Source of the DNA: an uncultured Bacteroidales bacterium
GTDB lineage: Bacteria; Bacteroidota; Bacteroidia; Bacteroidales; Bacteroidaceae
Assembly (NCBI GenBank): GCA_902770725.1
Contig: CACXUA010000007.1
Span: forward strand, 24,165 to 88,164
Direction of reading: 5' to 3'
DNA length: 64,000 nucleotides
A program made the position numbers and the translations under genes. Below are positions 35,601 to 43,419 of this stretch, one piece after another; positions within the stretch are counted from its first letter, which is position 1, and each line of letters begins with the position of its first letter. The notes below the pieces were generated by a model, which was not told where the DNA came from, did not search any database, and worked only from the letters and a program-made list of their open reading frames with translations.

Positions 35601-36020
35601 TCAGAACTGCCACCACTTCTTTTTTAGTTTCGGATGTGCTTCTTCCTGGCGTTCGGCCATGATTTGTTCCCACGACTTTTTTTCTGTAATCATCCGGTAG
35701 ATGGTTCCCCAGTCGGGCAGTCCGCCGACGTTTCGGTCGTCTATCCACACATCCGCTTTCAGTTTGCGGCTGAAGGTCCGGTTCTTGCCTTCCACCTCTT
35801 CGGGGAAGTCTTTGTTCACGGCATAGAACTCCACGCCTCTTTGCCGGCACCACTCCACGGCGTCGTCCAGGAGTTGTCCCTCGCGCACGCTCCAGAGAAT
35901 CAGTTTGTGGCGCTGTTCGATGAGCATCCTAAGGGTTTGTGTGGCGAAGGGCAATTCCTTGCCGATTTCCGGGTAACGGTGTTCCACGATGGTACCGTCG
36001 AAGTCAACTGCAATTGTCAT
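35601..36020 (-). CDS. Small HAD-superfamily hydrolase
   Basis: 139 residues. It begins MTIAVDFDGTIVEHRYPEIG with the HAD catalytic motif DFDGT (nucleophile Asp6). LILWSVREGQLLDDAVEWC (motif II Ser) and KADVWIDDRNVGG (motif IV Asp pair) follow, and the C-terminus is basic (KLKKKWWQF). It corresponds to the short, capless HAD-type phosphatases frequent in Bacteroides (BT0820-like). The substrate is unknown. Its own promoter lies at 36049-36042. Confidence 0.87.
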   Translation of the reverse strand: MTIAVDFDGTIVEHRYPEIGKELPFATQTLRMLIEQRHKLILWSVREGQLLDDAVEWCRQRGVEFYAVNKDFPEEVEGKNRTFSRKLKADVWIDDRNVGGLPDWGTIYRMITEKKSWEQIMAERQEEAHPKLKKKWWQF

Positions 36021-36041
36021 AGCTTTTCACGTAATTTTTTG

Positions 36042-36049
36042 CAAAGATA
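36042..36049 (-). promoter_or_regulatory. Promoter of the HAD hydrolase gene
   Basis: Minus-strand -7 element TATCTTTG, ~22 bases before the start at 36020. Confidence 0.65.
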
Positions 36050-36057
36050 CAACATTA

Positions 36058-36100
36058 AAATGAAAAATGAAAAGTTAAAAATGAAAAATGATAGGAAATG
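36058..36100. repeat. AAATGAAAA microsatellite between divergent promoters
   Basis: Degenerate copies of AAAATGAAAAATGA and AAAAGTTAAAAATG fill the space between the HAD and Wza-like promoters. Confidence 0.6.
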
Positions 36101-36145
36101 TGAAAAAACTCCCGTACTCTAATCGCTAATCTCTAATCTTTTTCT

Positions 36146-36153
36146 TACCTTTG
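36146..36153 (+). promoter_or_regulatory. Promoter of the Wza-like gene
   Basis: -7 element TACCTTTG. It implies a leader of about 130 bases consisting mostly of microsatellite. Confidence 0.65.
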
Positions 36154-36164
36154 CACAAGAAATA

Positions 36165-36277
36165 ACCTTAACGATAACAGTTAACGATGACGATGACAGT
36201 TAACGATGACGATAACAGTTAACGCTAACCTCTAACCTCTCACCTCTAACCTCTCACCTCTAACCGCTAACCATTTA
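36165..36277. repeat. Long leader microsatellite before the Wza-like gene
   Basis: Two word families in series: AACGATGACGATAACAGTT-like units (36170-36225), then CTAACCTCTCACCT-like units (36225-36270). Both are degenerate with 6-10 bp periods and lie wholly between the promoter and the ATG at 36290. Confidence 0.8.
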
Positions 36278-36289
36278 ACTCCCAATATA

Positions 36290-37093
36290 ATGAAGAAATC
36301 ATCCTTTTTGCTTGCCCTCATGGCTGTGCTCATGATGTCGAGCTGTGTGTCAACAAAGAAGATTGTTTATTTCCAAGACCCCGAACAGGTGTTCGATCAG
36401 GGCAATCAGATCATCCAGCAGTACGAGATGCGACTCAAACCTGCCGACCAGGTGCTCGTCAAGGTCACCTGCTCCGAACCTGAACTTCTGGAAATTTTTG
36501 CGAAGGACGTCACAATGGGTTCCTCCGGCTCCAACACCTCCAATATCGGTAGCGGCGGACTCTCCAACGCCTATGGCTTTACCGTCAGCAACGACGGCAA
36601 AATCACCCTTCCCGCCGTCGGAGTCGTCGAAGTGTCGGGCCTCACAACCGATCAGGCCGCACGTCGCATCGAGGAGCGCATCGTTGCTGCCAACCTCATC
36701 AAAGACCCCGAGGTGACCGTTCGCCTGCTCAACGCACGCGTGGCAGTGCTCGGAGCCGTCAAGAGCCCACAGGTCGTAAGCCTTACCAGCGAGCGCAACA
36801 CCATCCTCGACGTCCTTTCACAATGTGGCGACATCGCCGACACCGGACTGCGACAGAAACTCACGCTCTATCGCGAGGAGAACGGCCAGCGCAAGAAGTA
36901 CCCCATCGACCTCACCAAGGCCGACGTCTTCAACAACCCCGCCTACTACGTACAGCAGAACGACCTCATCTACGTCGAGCCCAACAAGAGCCAGACCGTC
37001 AAGAGCAGTGCCTTCTACACCTTCCTCGGAGCCGGAGCCAGCATTGTTGGCGTCATAGCATCCGTCGTGGCACTCGTCTTTGCCGTCAAGTAA
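36290..37093 (+). CDS. Wza-like polysaccharide export lipoprotein
   Basis: 267 residues. Lipoprotein signal peptide with the lipobox MMSSC (Cys19). The Poly_export domain follows (YEMRLKPADQVLVKVTCSEP, ISNDGKITLPAVGVVEVSGLT-type region at ~100-120), then an SLBB domain (RVAVLGAVKSPQVVSL, ILDVLSQCGDIADTGLR) and a C-terminal hydrophobic helix (AGASIVGVIASVVALVFAV) that would cross the outer membrane as in Wza. It normally works with a Wzc-type kinase and glycan genes; none are adjacent, so it is an orphan here. Confidence 0.88.
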   Translation: MKKSSFLLALMAVLMMSSCVSTKKIVYFQDPEQVFDQGNQIIQQYEMRLKPADQVLVKVTCSEPELLEIFAKDVTMGSSGSNTSNIGSGGLSNAYGFTVSNDGKITLPAVGVVEVSGLTTDQAARRIEERIVAANLIKDPEVTVRLLNARVAVLGAVKSPQVVSLTSERNTILDVLSQCGDIADTGLRQKLTLYREENGQRKKYPIDLTKADVFNNPAYYVQQNDLIYVEPNKSQTVKSSAFYTFLGAGASIVGVIASVVALVFAVK

Positions 37094-37095
37094 AG

Positions 37096-37656
37096 CTAGA
37101 TCTCGATGGAGCCCCATTCCGCCGGGGCAACACTCGATATATCGAAACCATCCATCCAAAGGCCTGTGGAAACCCTCCGCAGGCCTTTCGTGTATAGGTA
37201 GGTCGAGGGCACACCCTCTATCAGCAGACACTTGCGGAAATGCCCCGCGTTCTGGGGCAACGAGAAGCTCGCCTTTAGCTTGGCTGTATGAAGCTCCACC
37301 GGAATGCAGCGCGCAATGTCCGAGCAGAGCGAGTCCGACGAGAGCAGCACATTGCTCGTGTTGTCCGTCTCTGCCGTGAAGACGGCATGGCTCATCGAGC
37401 GAGGCGCAGAGCCCACCACGTAGCCCACCACCCATACCGGCTCGTCGGTAGGGAACTCCATAGCACAAAAATCCGTGATTGTATAGGGACACACCCTCGT
37501 CCCTTCGCCAGTGCCCGCCAGGCGTACAGCCCGCAGCGCATCGCCAGCCGCATCCGCATCGCTGGGCACCACCGTCAGGTCAGCCTTCTGACAACAAGCC
37601 AGCAGCGGCAGCCAGAGCCAGCCCAGCAGCCAGCTATTCCTCCTCGGTGAAAGCAT
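37096..37656 (-). CDS. DUF6359-like lipoprotein
   Basis: 186 residues from the ATG at 37656, which gives a lipoprotein signal (SWLLGWLWLPLLACC). The mature part has CPYTITDFCAMEFPTDEPVW, VVGYVVGSAP, NVLLSSDSLCSDIARCIPVEL and a KCLLIEGVPSTYLYTKGLR element, the pattern of DUF6359 domains (an OB-like fold in secreted Bacteroidetes proteins). It overlaps the upstream 48-residue gene by 23 bases and ends 2 bases from the convergent Wza-like gene. The function is unknown. Confidence 0.75.
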   Translation of the reverse strand: MLSPRRNSWLLGWLWLPLLACCQKADLTVVPSDADAAGDALRAVRLAGTGEGTRVCPYTITDFCAMEFPTDEPVWVVGYVVGSAPRSMSHAVFTAETDNTSNVLLSSDSLCSDIARCIPVELHTAKLKASFSLPQNAGHFRKCLLIEGVPSTYLYTKGLRRVSTGLWMDGFDISSVAPAEWGSIEI

Positions 37657-37780
37657 CCAGCACCTTCTTGCAGACCTTAGGCAGATTGTACTTGTAGTAG
37701 ATCGTATCGCCCCACAGCACCAAGTAAACCAGCGCCACAAAGATGCCCCAGCCCAGCAGAATAATCAAAGCTAAACTCAT
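37634..37780 (-). CDS. 48-residue membrane protein
   Basis: A short gene: MSLALIILLGWGIFVALVYL begins one hydrophobic helix, then WGDTIYYKYNLPKVCKKV and a short acidic tail (FTEEE). A promoter is ~32 bases upstream. It overlaps the start of the DUF6359 gene, so the two are probably coupled. The family is not one I can name. Confidence 0.72.
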   Translation of the reverse strand: MSLALIILLGWGIFVALVYLVLWGDTIYYKYNLPKVCKKVLDAFTEEE

Positions 37781-37811
37781 GCCTATTGAATAAATGTAGT
37801 ATTAACTACCG

Positions 37812-37819
37812 CAAAATTA
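37812..37819 (-). promoter_or_regulatory. Promoter of the 48-residue protein / DUF6359 pair
   Basis: Minus-strand -7 element TAATTTTG. Confidence 0.55.
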
Positions 37820-37853
37820 CAACAAATAAATTGAATAATGAAGAAATAATCAG

Positions 37854-37861
37854 TAAATTTG
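37854..37861 (+). promoter_or_regulatory. Promoter of the Mfa2-like gene
   Basis: -7 element TAAATTTG, ~29 bases before the ATG at 37890. Confidence 0.65.
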
Positions 37862-37889
37862 CAGCAGAAATCAAAAAAAATGTTGCGAT

Positions 37890-38831
37890 ATGTCTTTTCA
37901 GAAGAATGTCAAGAACCTATTCTTGTTCCTTACCCCTTGTCTGATGTCTCTCTTGATGTCTTGTCAATCCAGTCCTGATGATACGATAGCTCCGGAGGGA
38001 CAAAGCACCGTTACTTTCTCTGTCAGCAACTACAGGCAGGTCAGTTTCGACGATATCTCATCATCCGCTGCGACAAGGGCTGAAACAATAAGCATGACGC
38101 TTGCCAATCTCTCTCTTACGGTCTTCGATGCAGATACAAAAGAGATTGTTTTTCCCACTGTCCTGCACAAGAGTGATGACTATATGGATAAACCACTGGA
38201 GTTCTCACAGTTTTCTGTCAGTTTGCCTTATGGCCGATACCGCATTCTGGTGCTTGGTTACAACGGAAAGAAGGCTTGCAACATAGCATCCCTTAATCAT
38301 ATTTCTTGGGCAGACGATTATGTGCCTAATACGTTTCTTTACCAAGAAGAGTTCACTCTAAGCGAGGGTTCAAACCTCAACAAGGAGATTACGCTTAAGC
38401 ATGTTGTGGCTGCTTTTCGTGTAACAGCTGAAGATGCCATCCCTGCCGAGCTGAAGGCAATGCGTTTCACCAGTTCTGTTGGTGGCACAGTGCTAGATGC
38501 TATGACTGGTTTTGCGAAACAAAGCACAGGTCGGACTTCGGAGATAAGCGTGCCTAATAGTTATGTCGGCACGGAAGGCTTAGACTTCACTGTCTATCTT
38601 TTCCTTCCTTCGGAGCAGACTAATGGCAGCTACACCGTTCAGGCTCTTGGGCAGGGCAATGCAGTGCTTTACGAGAAGCGCTTTAATGACGTTCCTCTCC
38701 GCATCAATTATCTGACGACTTGGCAGGGCAGGGTCTTCGAAAAGAGTGACGACGATGTGCCCAGCGTGCAGCCAGGCTTCAATGTCAAGTGGGATATGGA
38801 TTGGGCTGACACAATTCTTCTGACTCCCTAA
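37890..38831 (+). CDS. FimB/Mfa2-like fimbrial anchor lipoprotein
   Basis: 313 residues. Lipoprotein signal with lipobox SLLMSC. Mature part: two beta-rich domains with VTFSVSNYRQVSFDD, LANLSLTVFDADTKEI, SLPYGRYRILVLGYNG and LKHVVAAFRVTAEDA, a pattern like FimB/Mfa2 family fimbrial anchors of Bacteroidales. Those proteins hold a major fimbrillin to the outer membrane. No fimbrillin gene is next to it, so it may anchor a pilin encoded elsewhere. It has its own promoter and reads toward a repeat-bearing convergent region. Confidence 0.78.
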   Translation: MSFQKNVKNLFLFLTPCLMSLLMSCQSSPDDTIAPEGQSTVTFSVSNYRQVSFDDISSSAATRAETISMTLANLSLTVFDADTKEIVFPTVLHKSDDYMDKPLEFSQFSVSLPYGRYRILVLGYNGKKACNIASLNHISWADDYVPNTFLYQEEFTLSEGSNLNKEITLKHVVAAFRVTAEDAIPAELKAMRFTSSVGGTVLDAMTGFAKQSTGRTSEISVPNSYVGTEGLDFTVYLFLPSEQTNGSYTVQALGQGNAVLYEKRFNDVPLRINYLTTWQGRVFEKSDDDVPSVQPGFNVKWDMDWADTILLTP

Positions 38832-38959
38832 GCGCCATTATACTTAGATGCCATTTTGATAAATTGTCAGTGTTTTGTGCTGAAGTCTGTCAAGATGTCA
38901 ATTATTGCACACTCCTAAAAACGTCGAAAAAGGGGCTTTGGCGTGGCTTTTTTCCTGAT

Positions 38960-39047
38960 GCGGCGTGAGGCCTTTACAAAATCGACACGTCGATTTCATA
39001 AAATCATCACGTCGATTTTGTAAAACCCTCGTGTCAACTTTGCCTTT
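38960..39047. repeat. 22-bp-period palindromic array 7 (4 units)
   Basis: Units begin at 38960, 38982, 39004 and 39026. Cores are GCGGCGTGAGGC, TCGACACGTCGA (perfect apart from the centre), TCATCACGTCGA and CCCTCGTGTCAA; spacers resemble TTTCATAAAA and TTTTGTAAAA. Confidence 0.85.
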
Positions 39048-39203
39048 TTGATGTGGAAAAAAGTGTGCAAAAACGGCTTAAAAGTGCCTGTTTTGCAATG
39101 CAGACTTTGCAATTTACTGCTTTTGTATGAATAGCTAAAAGTGCTGAATGAAAAGTTATCACCTGTGAATCAAGTTGTTGCAAAATTCCATTCGATTTAA
39201 GCC

Positions 39204-39250
39204 CTTATTTTTGCTCGGGGGTAGAAAAGTACCACCGAGACAAAAATAAG
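39204..39250. other. Strong 47-base hairpin of unknown role
   Basis: CTTATTTTTG pairs with CAAAAATAAG, then (after one bulged A) CTCGG with CCGAG, then (after a G/A mismatch) GGTA with TACC, closing a GAAAAG loop. No T-run follows on either strand, so it is not an ordinary terminator. Confidence 0.75.
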
Positions 39251-39344
39251 CGATTCTGGAGAGTTTTGGAAAATAGGGTGTGTAAGCGAAAAGGCCGTTT
39301 TCGTTTACATTTTGTCAAATTTTATTTCTATCAGTTTTTGCGAA

Positions 39345-41663
39345 TCAGAGTTTCAGTCTGCAGTCGATTCCAATTTGCAGCGGTGTGCCCTGCTGGGAGA
39401 AGACTTGGCCGCGGGTCACGAAGCTGAAAGCGTCGTAGCGGGTCTTGGTCAGGTTGTTGCCCCAGAGAGACAGCTCGAGGTTGTCGTGGCGTACGGTAAG
39501 CCGTGCGTCGAGCAAGCCGTAGAAGGGCTGCGAGACGTCGTTCTCGCGTGTCCAGTAGATGCGTCCCATGCCTTTGTAGCCGGTATAGATGCTGACGTGC
39601 TGGAACCAGCCTCGTGTGTGCCAGCCGTGGAGTATGCCTACGGAAGCGGTGTGGCGTGGTGCAAAGGGCACGAAACAGCCGGTGTGGCGGAGCTTGGCGT
39701 GGGTATAGCCGTAGGAGGCGTTGACAGACAGGTTGTCGGTCAGGGCAGCCAGGAACGCAGCCTCCATGCCAACGCTACGGCTCCGGTCGGCATTGATGGT
39801 GACGCGTCCCATTCCGCTCTCTGCCATCTGGCTGATTTGCAGGTCGCGCGTCTCGATCCAGAAGGCAGCGAGGTCGGCTTTGAGGCGCCCATCGAAGAGG
39901 TTGAGGTGGGAGCCCAGCTCGTAGTTCCATGCCGTCTCGGGCTTGTAGTGCGTGGTCTCTTCGACAGAAGGTTTAGGTCCGAAAATCATTACCGAGTGCC
40001 CAGGAGGGATGCCCGGGATGCTGTTAATGAGCTCGTGCTTCATTTCCGTCTGGAGCAAGTCGCTGAAGAGCTGCACGTTGTAGCCTCCGGAGCGATAGCC
40101 TCGGCTGACAGATGCGTAGATGTTGCCCGTCTTGCCGAAGTCGTACTTCAGCGCCGCCTTTGGCAGGACGTGCAGGTCGTGGTCGGTCACCCTGCCAGCG
40201 AGCACAGGCGCCTCGGCATGGAGTCCGTAGTAGTTGACGGTTCTTCCGCGCATCGACATAGAGAAGTCGTAGTCCATGGCGCTGCCCGGAGCGTCGTAAA
40301 TCATTTTATAGTGCTCGTAGTCGAGTCGCACTCCAAGTGTCAGAGAGAGGTTCTTGACGATTTCGACCGTGGACTGGTGGAAGGCCCCGAGGTTGAGGGC
40401 AGGCGTCTGGAAGGTGCCTCCCATCGGCATTGTGGTGTTGAGGAAGGCCAGCGACATGGGCATGTTCTTGGGCATGTATCCGTTGATGACCTGCGAGAGC
40501 CAATCGACACCCTCCTGATAGAACGTGACGGGCGCTTCGGTGCGGAGCCACTGGTACTGGAAGTTGAGGCCGGAGGTCCACTGCCAACGACCATCGCCTT
40601 TGGACTTGACGGCAATCTCCTCGCTCAGGACCTTGCTGTTCTGCTTTTGCTGGAGGCTATAGAGGTCTTGTCGGGAGAAGTCCTGGTCCATGAACATGTC
40701 GTCGTGGAGGAACTGGAAGCCGGTCGTGCTGGTCATCATGACGCGCCCGAGGTCGTGTTCGGCATTGAGCCCGAGGGAGAGGTTGTGCCGGAGATAGCTC
40801 GAATGGCGGTTGTAGGCCACCAGTCCGGCATCTGGTCCCTGCTGTGCAGCATAGGGATAGCCGCCCTGCTTGGTCCACTGGTAACGAGCCGAGAGGTCGA
40901 GCCGCACCTTGTCGGAGGGCACGAAGATGCCTCGCCAACGAGCCGAGATGTCGTCGCCACGGTCCACGTGTTTGCCGTCGAGCGCCTGGTTCTTATAGAA
41001 GCCACCGAGGTGTTCATAACCCACTCCGGCACTAAAGGCAAAGCGTTCGGAGGGTCGGTGGTAGTGGGTCACGCGTGCGCGATAATTATTATATGTAGCG
41101 GCTCCCAGCATCAGGTCGGTGCCCTGGTAGCTCATCGGGTTCTTGGTATAGACGCGAATGAGTCCGCCAATGGTATTGCGGCCGAAGAGCGTGCCTTGCG
41201 GGCCTCGCAGAACATCGATACGGTCGGCGTCGCTCAGGTCCTGGTCCATGCTGCTCATGTTGGCCAGAGGAACGTCATCGACGTACATCCCGATGGCAGG
41301 CGTTCCGATTCGGCTGCCAACGCCACGCAGATAGATGCTGCTGGTCAGTCGGCTTCCGTAGGTGGGGATGAAAAGTCCCGGCGTGTGGGCGGTCAGGTCC
41401 TTGATGTTGTCGATTCCCATCTCCTGCATTTGACGGTCGCCAAAGGTCGATGAGGAAAGGGCTTGGTCGCGGAGAGCCGAGTGTTCTTTGGGCGTGCTGA
41501 CCACCACGATTTCGTCCATCTCGTGCACGGAAATGGTGTCCGATTCGTTGGCATAAAGTGCTCCCCCGACTCCCATTAGAGGGAGCAGGGAAAACGCCAC
41601 GAAAATAGTTGTTAGTTTAGTTAATGGATAATGTGTAGGTTTTTTAGCTAATATTTTAAGCAT
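39345..41663 (-). CDS. TonB-dependent outer-membrane receptor
   Basis: 772 residues with a signal peptide (ending near GGALYAN). TonB-box-like DEIVVVSTPKE at ~50, plug domain ~60-170 (LTAHTPGLFIPTYG, YLRGVGSR, DRIDVLRGPQGTLFGRNTIGG), and a 22-strand-type barrel ending IGIDCRLKL. It lacks the CarboxypepD-like N-domain and a SusD partner of glycan-uptake systems, so it looks more like an iron-chelate/siderophore-type receptor. The regulator and lipoprotein genes just upstream on the same strand may control or assist it. The substrate is unknown. Confidence 0.9.
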   Translation of the reverse strand: MLKILAKKPTHYPLTKLTTIFVAFSLLPLMGVGGALYANESDTISVHEMDEIVVVSTPKEHSALRDQALSSSTFGDRQMQEMGIDNIKDLTAHTPGLFIPTYGSRLTSSIYLRGVGSRIGTPAIGMYVDDVPLANMSSMDQDLSDADRIDVLRGPQGTLFGRNTIGGLIRVYTKNPMSYQGTDLMLGAATYNNYRARVTHYHRPSERFAFSAGVGYEHLGGFYKNQALDGKHVDRGDDISARWRGIFVPSDKVRLDLSARYQWTKQGGYPYAAQQGPDAGLVAYNRHSSYLRHNLSLGLNAEHDLGRVMMTSTTGFQFLHDDMFMDQDFSRQDLYSLQQKQNSKVLSEEIAVKSKGDGRWQWTSGLNFQYQWLRTEAPVTFYQEGVDWLSQVINGYMPKNMPMSLAFLNTTMPMGGTFQTPALNLGAFHQSTVEIVKNLSLTLGVRLDYEHYKMIYDAPGSAMDYDFSMSMRGRTVNYYGLHAEAPVLAGRVTDHDLHVLPKAALKYDFGKTGNIYASVSRGYRSGGYNVQLFSDLLQTEMKHELINSIPGIPPGHSVMIFGPKPSVEETTHYKPETAWNYELGSHLNLFDGRLKADLAAFWIETRDLQISQMAESGMGRVTINADRSRSVGMEAAFLAALTDNLSVNASYGYTHAKLRHTGCFVPFAPRHTASVGILHGWHTRGWFQHVSIYTGYKGMGRIYWTRENDVSQPFYGLLDARLTVRHDNLELSLWGNNLTKTRYDAFSFVTRGQVFSQQGTPLQIGIDCRLKL

Positions 41664-41691
41664 GATTTTGTGTGATTTTGAATTCTGGCCG

Positions 41692-41699
41692 CAAAGGTA
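41692..41699 (-). promoter_or_regulatory. Promoter of the TonB-dependent receptor
   Basis: Minus-strand -7 element TACCTTTG, ~29 bases before the start at 41663. Confidence 0.72.
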
Positions 41700-41742
41700 C
41701 GGAATGTTTCGCGGTTTTTCCTTAAGATTGGCTTAAGATGTC

Positions 41743-42456
41743 TCAGGGTTCGGTGCTGTCCATCGGGATGCTCAGCTCGACGCCCATCAGCATTCCTTCG
41801 GCAGTGCGCTTGTTGCCCATCCGGATGGGGATGCCCAGGAAAGCGGCCTGTTGCCTAGCGCTGGCCAGCTCGTTGAAGTCGGGGCAACTGCCTGTTGATG
41901 TGAGGGTTAAGGTGTACTCCCGAACGGTCAGTTGCGAGGAAATCTCCCACCTGGCACCCTCTGGAGCGTGCCTGAGGAACAGGGAAAAAACGGCGGAGAA
42001 GATCTGTCGCAAGATGGCCTCGTCCACCATGATTTCGTAAACGAAAGGGGTTAGGCGAAGATAGCAACGGATGTCCTTCTTGAGTATCGCACCCTCGTGG
42101 CACATAAGCAGTTCGCGAAGAAAGGCGTCAATCTTCACGACCTCCGGTTCGGGCGCCTCGAGAGGCAGGATGAGCCCCACGCCCCGAACGGCTCGAACAG
42201 GGCCATCCTTGGTCCAGCCAAGCTTGTGTCGCAGCGAAGAGAGGTGGACGTCCAGCGTTCCCGTATCGTAGAGGAAACGCTCGCCCCAAACAGACTCGAT
42301 GATGTCGTCTCGCCGACACACAACTCCCTGATTCCTCAACAGATAGAGCAACAAACGATACTCCGTTTCTGTGAGCGTCACGGGTTTGCCCGACTGCAAG
42401 ACCTGATGCGCATTCGTATCGACCAGGAGGTCGGCGTAGTGGATGTTTTTCTGCAC
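41743..42456 (-). CDS. OmpR-type winged-helix protein with a degenerate histidine-kinase ATPase-like C-terminus
   Basis: 237 residues, GTG start at 42456. Residues ~10-103 are a full OmpR/PhoB effector domain (TLTETEYRLLLYLLRNQG, DDIIESVWGERF, TLDVHLSSLRHKLG, VRAVRGVGLIL). There is no receiver domain. Residues ~105-237 resemble a histidine-kinase HATPase region: an N-box-like DEAILRQIFSAVFSLFLRHA, then REYTLTLTSTG, but the G-boxes are poor. So a DNA-binding output domain is fused to a kinase-like fold without the phospho-acceptor or receiver. It sits 1 base after a lipoprotein gene and 79 bases upstream of the TonB receptor start; it may regulate that receptor. Confidence 0.75.
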   Translation of the reverse strand: MQKNIHYADLLVDTNAHQVLQSGKPVTLTETEYRLLLYLLRNQGVVCRRDDIIESVWGERFLYDTGTLDVHLSSLRHKLGWTKDGPVRAVRGVGLILPLEAPEPEVVKIDAFLRELLMCHEGAILKKDIRCYLRLTPFVYEIMVDEAILRQIFSAVFSLFLRHAPEGARWEISSQLTVREYTLTLTSTGSCPDFNELASARQQAAFLGIPIRMGNKRTAEGMLMGVELSIPMDSTEP

Positions 42457-42457
42457 C

Positions 42458-42862
42458 TTAATTATAATCTTCGGGCGTGAAGGTGAGTTCCATATACTTC
42501 TCGCCAGTCGTTTCGCTGCAATAACTATAGCAGAAGGAAATTCCCTCGTCCTTGTAGATTTTCAGTTGGAGGCTGCCCTTCAAGCCCTTCAGGATGGTGT
42601 TGTGGAACTCGGAACTCATCCGCTCGTTGGTGTAAATCGTCTCGTTATCGAGCTCGCCCCGGACTGTGTAGAAGTATGTAAGTGTCCGATTCTCAATGCT
42701 ATAGACAGCGCTGTCCAATCTGGTGCATTCGTCCACGAACTTGGGGCATTCCTTTTGCGTGAACTGCTGGAACTCCCTTTGGAACAACTCGTCCTTCGTC
42801 TCGCGCTTGCAAGCTCCCAAGACCAACAAAATAAAGCAGGAAATGGCTAATACCTTGTTCAT
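42458..42862 (-). CDS. Small lipoprotein upstream of the winged-helix gene
   Basis: 134 residues from the ATG at 42862, which gives a lipoprotein signal (MNKVLAISCFILLVLGACKR, lipobox LGAC). The mature part is alpha/beta with ECPKFVDECTRLDSAVYSIE, TLTYFYTVRGELD and GISFCYSYCSETTGEKYMEL. It is not a family I can name with certainty. A promoter lies at 42890-42883. It is co-transcribed with the winged-helix gene, 1 base away; a sensing role for the pair is only a guess. Confidence 0.7.
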   Translation of the reverse strand: MNKVLAISCFILLVLGACKRETKDELFQREFQQFTQKECPKFVDECTRLDSAVYSIENRTLTYFYTVRGELDNETIYTNERMSSEFHNTILKGLKGSLQLKIYKDEGISFCYSYCSETTGEKYMELTFTPEDYN

Positions 42863-42882
42863 ATTTCTCGATTTTGGAGTCG

Positions 42883-42890
42883 CAAAGTTA
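42883..42890 (-). promoter_or_regulatory. Promoter of the lipoprotein/winged-helix pair
   Basis: Minus-strand -7 element TAACTTTG. Confidence 0.68.
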
Positions 42891-42973
42891 TACTTTTTCC
42901 TGAAATAAACCCCCAAAGGTGCTTGATAAATATCAAATATATGCCAAATAACATAAAAAAAGTGTGCTTATAC

Positions 42974-43004
42974 TTGTATATTTGTAGAAGTTGACGTACC
43001 TTTG
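42974..43004 (+). promoter_or_regulatory. Promoter of the 66-residue winged-helix gene
   Basis: -7 element TACCTTTG at 42997-43004 and -33 TTG at 42974-42976, spacer 20 bp. Confidence 0.75.
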
Positions 43005-43066
43005 CACCCAGATTAATTGAGAGAAATAAGATTGATCAAGGAATAACGAACTAAAATTTTAAAGTT

Positions 43067-43267
43067 ATGACAGCATTAGTTGGAACATTGGCAGGTGCCA
43101 TTTGGACTGCCCTCAATGAAAATGGTGCACTGAACACTAAGGACCTGAAGAAGGCTGCTAAGATTAAGACCGACAGAGATCTTTATCTGGCTCTCGGCTG
43201 GTTGCTCCGCGAAGACAAGGTGGTAGTAGCTGAAGCTGACAAGGTAGTGACAGTTACCCTGAAGTAA
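43067..43267 (+). CDS. 66-residue winged-helix protein (DUF2582/wHTH_10 type)
   Basis: 66 residues forming one small winged helix: GTLAGAIWTALNENGALNTK, then LKKAAKIKTDRDLYLALGWLLREDKV and a C-terminal strand (VTVTLK). The pattern fits the short Bacteroidetes winged-helix family. It lacks any sensor domain. It has a strong promoter and a ~60-base leader. The target is unknown. Confidence 0.85.
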   Translation: MTALVGTLAGAIWTALNENGALNTKDLKKAAKIKTDRDLYLALGWLLREDKVVVAEADKVVTVTLK

Positions 43268-43303
43268 GAAACGCACAGCTCCCTTTCGGGGGAGTGTTCG
43301 ACG

Positions 43304-43342
43304 AAATTGCCCTTCGAAGGTTCGACTTTCGGAGGGCAATTT
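43304..43342 (+). other. Inverted repeat after the 66-residue winged-helix gene
   Basis: AAATTGCCCT (43304-43313) pairs with AGGGCAATTT (43333-43342). A smaller CTCCC / GGGAG hairpin lies at 43280-43294. Neither has a clear T-run; they may stabilise or end the upstream transcript. Confidence 0.6.
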
Positions 43343-43406
43343 GTATCTGTGCCGTTTGTTTTGGCAAATTCCTTAGCAGGAATTTTGGGGTCTCGAAATT
43401 TCTTTG

Positions 43407-43414
43407 TAAATTTG
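43407..43414 (+). promoter_or_regulatory. Promoter immediately before the YqiA-like gene
   Basis: -7 element TAAATTTG ends 5 bases before the GTG start at 43420, so the mRNA may begin at or next to the start codon. Confidence 0.6.
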
Positions 43415-43419
43415 CAGCC

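Larger units (their letters stand above)
38832..39344. other. 513-bp gene-free region between convergent genes
   Basis: It contains repeat array 7 (38960-39047) and a strong unexplained hairpin (39204-39250). A smaller inverted repeat CGAAAA / TTTTCG lies near 39287-39304. Nothing coding was recognised. Confidence 0.7.

Noticed and set aside
39312-41453. 713-residue plus-strand frame opposite the TonB receptor
   Set aside because: It is the complement of a clear TonB-receptor gene in a GC-rich, stop-poor frame; its translation is low-complexity with no signal peptide or motif.
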